Shown: positions 61,078 to 64,000 of the stretch, in pieces | How positions within the stretch are numbered: position 1 is the stretch's first letter | Layout of the letters: each line of letters starts with the position of its first letter | The notes under the pieces: generated by a model | What the model was told of the DNA's origin: nothing | Database searches by the model: none | Seen by the model: only the letters and a program-made list of their open reading frames with translations | Program-made: the position numbers and the translations under genes | Origin: Ciona intestinalis | Lineage: Eukaryota > Chordata > Ascidiacea > Phlebobranchia > Cionidae | DNA length: 64,000 bases | Assembly (NCBI RefSeq): GCF_000224145.3 | Contig: NC_020173.2 | Coordinates: 2,069,494-2,133,493 of the forward strand | Reading direction: 5' to 3'

Positions 61078-64000
61078 ATGGACTGCAGTGGTGGAATTTT
61101 GGGACAAATATTCTCAGAAAATGGCTTTGATAACTCAATGGAAAGTAACAGTGACATGAAACAGGACAAGTTTGTCAAAGGGTTTACACACCTTCAGGAA
61201 AACATATTTCCTGATGTGCACACTTTGATTCAAAGTTGTTCAGATCAACTTTGTAAAGTTGAGTCTTTCACAGTAGAGAATGGTCAGGATGGTCTTTGTA
61301 ATCAATCTACACCACAAGCTACTGCTTCTTTAAGAATGTCAAATGGGCACAGTTATGCCAACTCTCCAAAGGGATCTGAGGAGCCACCAGGGTTTACTGA
61401 GAAAAACATTGAATATTTGAATGGTGATAAAGAAGATACTTACATACGACCCAATTCGAAAAAGGAGTTTTTGCAGCAGTTGCTCATTAAAAGAAATGGT
61501 TTTTATTTCTGCACAGAGTGTCAATACAGTAGCAAATACTACAAACCATTTTACAGTCATTGTAATAGAAGTCATATACCCAAAATACAACCTAAATTTG
61601 AGGATGCCAAGTTTTTGTTATGTTGTACTGAATGCCCCTTTGTGACTGTTAGCACAAATGGTTTTAAAATTCACTGTGCATTGAAACATGGAAAATATAA
61701 AGCTAAATCTGTGAAAAAATTAGTGGCACTCGATGATCCGTTGGCTATCACTAAATTTTTGGCTTTCATTTCCACTACCAAATGTGATATAAAACGCAAA
61801 AAAGCTTTGGAACAATACAACCACTATTTCTCAGCTAATATGCCAGAGGAAATATCAAACAATCCCCCTAAAGAAGATACATTTGTTACATTTAGAAACA
61901 TTCAAATACCTTGCATGCTTTGTCCTGATAAAAAAACAAATCCAAACATGCTGGAAGAACATTATTTGAGTAACCATCAGACAGTTGGGCCTGTACGCAG
62001 CAGAATGGACCACAGGTTTCACTGTGAAAAATGTGATTTCAGTACATTAAGTTACAATCATCTGCATGACCATTTTGCTGACAATCATGACTTTCTTGCA
62101 TCATTTCAAACTAATGATATGTTTGAAGCTGAAAGCACAGCCATAGATGATGATGACAAGGAGAGCATTGATTATTCATTTAGACAGGACAAACCATCAT
62201 TGCGCAACCAATGCTTAAGCACATCGTTCCCAATGGTTGAAGATGATGTTGACAATATGTCCTTGTTAAGTGGTGGAGAGGAGTTGGACAGAGGTGCCAG
62301 TAATTTTATCTCAAAGTCACCTGGAAAAGATATTATTCAGAAAGAGGTGGAATCTGCAGATGAGGAAAATGAGAGTGTATCTGACAACAGCCCAGATATC
62401 AGGTGTGAGAAATGTCCTTTTCGTTCAAAAACCATTCCAAAACTTTTGAAACATTACAAGAACAACCACAGTAGGTTGTTTCCAAAATTTGTTACTGATA
62501 GGGTTCAGCAAGATCTGTTGGATAATCATATTGAAATAAACATGCCCAAGTCAGCTATTTCACAACAGTGGGTAAATGGATGGATGAATAATGAATGCAC
62601 CCGGCTTATTTTTCATCCTATTTACAAATGCAGAGTTTGTGATTTTAAAGGTGGAAACTCATACTCGATACATCAACACTTTGGGCAAATTCACCCCAAA
62701 GTTGGATGCTCTGTTGGTAACGTACAAGTACTTGAAGACACCAGCATCGTGACTTCTTCAAACACATTTTGCCTCAGCAAAGGCAGGAACTTGTTCAAGT
62801 GTTCAATATGTGCAGACTTCACTTGTGTTTTCATGCAAAACATGAAAATTCATCACATAGAAAATCACTCTGACCACCCATTAGTTGCAAGCAATACGTA
62901 CCCAGAAGAACTTATCAAAGCGTCCACTCTACTTCGCTGTTTTCAATGTTTAGCAACCTTTAATAACATGGCAGATTTATTGTTACATGTTCAAACACAA
63001 CACACTGAGTTGGTAACAAACTTCCAAATGGTAGACAGTGATATCAACTCTATGTATGTCTGTAAACAATGTAACATGACTGTAGACTCTTTGGAGGATC
63101 TTTCCTCTCACTTAGAAATACACAACAACATTCACGCTAAAAGATTTTCCCAGCATTACATTACTTGTTATTCGTGTTCAAAGTGCAGAAGAGTCTTTCG
63201 TGGCAATAGATACTTAAAACACCACTTCAGTCGTGTTCATGTTGAAATAACTGACTATAAGTTTACTTTGAATGACATTCCACAGTACATGCTAGACCAT
63301 GGGTGCCAAGATAAACTGCCACAGGATTTAGAAGTTGCCTCTCCATCCCAGAGTGTTGTAGAAGAAGAAGAAGATCTTATGTCTGATGGTTATGATTCTA
63401 CAAGTGATCCAGACTTTAAGGTGTCTAATAGTAATAAGCGATTCAAGGGAATGCAGACAGTGCAAAAAACTGGCTATTATTGTTGCTGGTGTCCACATTT
63501 TAGTATTAACGCTTCTCTTTTACACGTTCACCTAAAACGGGTTCATAAAAAATATTTTACAAAGTCAAAACTTGAAGCAATGAAGCATTATGCAACTGAC
63601 ACTGATTTAACAGATGATGATACAGAAACTGAGAATGAGAGTATGGATTCATCAGAAATTAATTCAGCCGCAGAATCTGATGTGTTACCTATTAGAGTTG
63701 TTCAAACATGCTCTCATCTCACTTGGCAAACAAAAAGCCCAGAAGTATTCAAAAAGCATGTGGAACAAAAACATGATGAGAAGCATCCCCACAAATGTCC
63801 CCATTGCTCAAAGCACTTTATCTGCGGCACAGTAATGACAATGCACCTGCGTAAAAAGCACAAGTTTTTAAAACCTGGCCAAAAGCAGTTCAAACCATAT
63901 GATAATGTGCGCACGAGCTGCACTCATCGTAACATTCGCACAAGAAGTCCAGAACTTTTTAAAAATCATGTTGATCACCACCACAGCTTGTCAGCCCCTT
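61078..64000 (+). CDS. C2H2 zinc-finger protein, 3' partial
   Basis: ATG at 61078 (AACATGG context) opens a frame that stays free of stops to the window end: 974 codons in one exon, truncated by the window. At least twelve C2H2-type fingers are visible. The first is FYFCTECQYSSKYY with C145, C148, H161, H166. Others include CTECPFVT, CMLCPDKK, FHCEKCDFS, IRCEKCPFRS, YKCRVCDFKG, FKCSICADF, LRCFQCLATF, YVCKQCNMTV, YSCSKCRRVF and YYCCWCPHF. The last complete one is HKCPHCSKHF with C907, C910, H923, H928. Fingers are separated by long acidic linkers rather than the TGEKP linker of KRAB-type arrays, so they are dispersed. The likely role is a nuclear nucleic-acid-binding regulator. I cannot assign an orthologue. 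Confidence 0.9.
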   Translation, partial: MDCSGGILGQIFSENGFDNSMESNSDMKQDKFVKGFTHLQENIFPDVHTLIQSCSDQLCKVESFTVENGQDGLCNQSTPQATASLRMSNGHSYANSPKGSEEPPGFTEKNIEYLNGDKEDTYIRPNSKKEFLQQLLIKRNGFYFCTECQYSSKYYKPFYSHCNRSHIPKIQPKFEDAKFLLCCTECPFVTVSTNGFKIHCALKHGKYKAKSVKKLVALDDPLAITKFLAFISTTKCDIKRKKALEQYNHYFSANMPEEISNNPPKEDTFVTFRNIQIPCMLCPDKKTNPNMLEEHYLSNHQTVGPVRSRMDHRFHCEKCDFSTLSYNHLHDHFADNHDFLASFQTNDMFEAESTAIDDDDKESIDYSFRQDKPSLRNQCLSTSFPMVEDDVDNMSLLSGGEELDRGASNFISKSPGKDIIQKEVESADEENESVSDNSPDIRCEKCPFRSKTIPKLLKHYKNNHSRLFPKFVTDRVQQDLLDNHIEINMPKSAISQQWVNGWMNNECTRLIFHPIYKCRVCDFKGGNSYSIHQHFGQIHPKVGCSVGNVQVLEDTSIVTSSNTFCLSKGRNLFKCSICADFTCVFMQNMKIHHIENHSDHPLVASNTYPEELIKASTLLRCFQCLATFNNMADLLLHVQTQHTELVTNFQMVDSDINSMYVCKQCNMTVDSLEDLSSHLEIHNNIHAKRFSQHYITCYSCSKCRRVFRGNRYLKHHFSRVHVEITDYKFTLNDIPQYMLDHGCQDKLPQDLEVASPSQSVVEEEEDLMSDGYDSTSDPDFKVSNSNKRFKGMQTVQKTGYYCCWCPHFSINASLLHVHLKRVHKKYFTKSKLEAMKHYATDTDLTDDDTETENESMDSSEINSAAESDVLPIRVVQTCSHLTWQTKSPEVFKKHVEQKHDEKHPHKCPHCSKHFICGTVMTMHLRKKHKFLKPGQKQFKPYDNVRTSCTHRNIRTRSPELFKNHVDHHHSLSAP

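Overview
The window looks like nuclear DNA from a tunicate, most likely a Ciona-type ascidian. The genes are spliced with conventional GT-AG introns, non-coding DNA is AT-rich, and small GGGTGGGG-ended inverted-repeat elements and tRNA-derived SINEs recur throughout. Two genes sit only about 100 bp apart in an operon-like arrangement. The species call is inference. There are two runs of N (43050-43099 and 51643-51803) and two single-base ambiguities near 29.6 kb. All exon boundaries below were placed by hand from splice signals, reading phase and family similarity. For each of the complete models the summed coding length divides exactly by three.

Layout. (1) 1-12.4 kb, plus strand: the 3' two-thirds of a latrophilin-type adhesion GPCR (end of the hormone-receptor domain, GAIN/GPS, 7TM, long histidine-rich tail, PDZ-type C-terminus). 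(2) 13.3-15.1 kb, minus: a five-exon Tctex1-domain dynein light chain-like gene, convergent with the first. (3) 16-27.7 kb, minus: a carboxylesterase/cholinesterase-family array with two intact ten-exon paralogues, a two-exon relic on the 3' side and a decayed copy on the 5' side, heavily seeded with MITEs. (4) 27.9-29.6 kb: eight diverged repeat units, most with a short hairpin, each followed at some distance by a TTTGTGGG box. Their function is unknown. (5) 30.0-33.6 kb, minus: MON1, whose stop codon lies inside a 45-bp tandem repeat. (6) 34.3-45.1 kb, plus: intronless mitochondrial AMT followed 101 bp later by lysosomal NAGLU, divergent from MON1. NAGLU contains a roughly 670-bp duplication next to an assembly gap. 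(7) 46.0-56.9 kb, plus: a PI3-kinase p85-type regulatory subunit (SH3, nSH2, iSH2, cSH2) with no RhoGAP/BH region. (8) 59.0-59.9 kb, minus: a small single-pass membrane protein of unknown function. (9) 61.1 kb to the window end, plus: a single open exon of at least 974 codons encoding a C2H2 zinc-finger protein that runs off the window.

The genes do not form one pathway. MON1 and NAGLU both concern lysosomes: MON1 is a family of endosome/lysosome fusion factors, and NAGLU degrades heparan sulfate in the lysosome. AMT and NAGLU may share one transcript. The parts most worth a second look are the hairpin/TTTGTGGG array, the tandemly copied exon start in the latrophilin GPS intron, the gene-conversion mosaic between the two esterases, and the inverted SINE pair around NAGLU exon 8.
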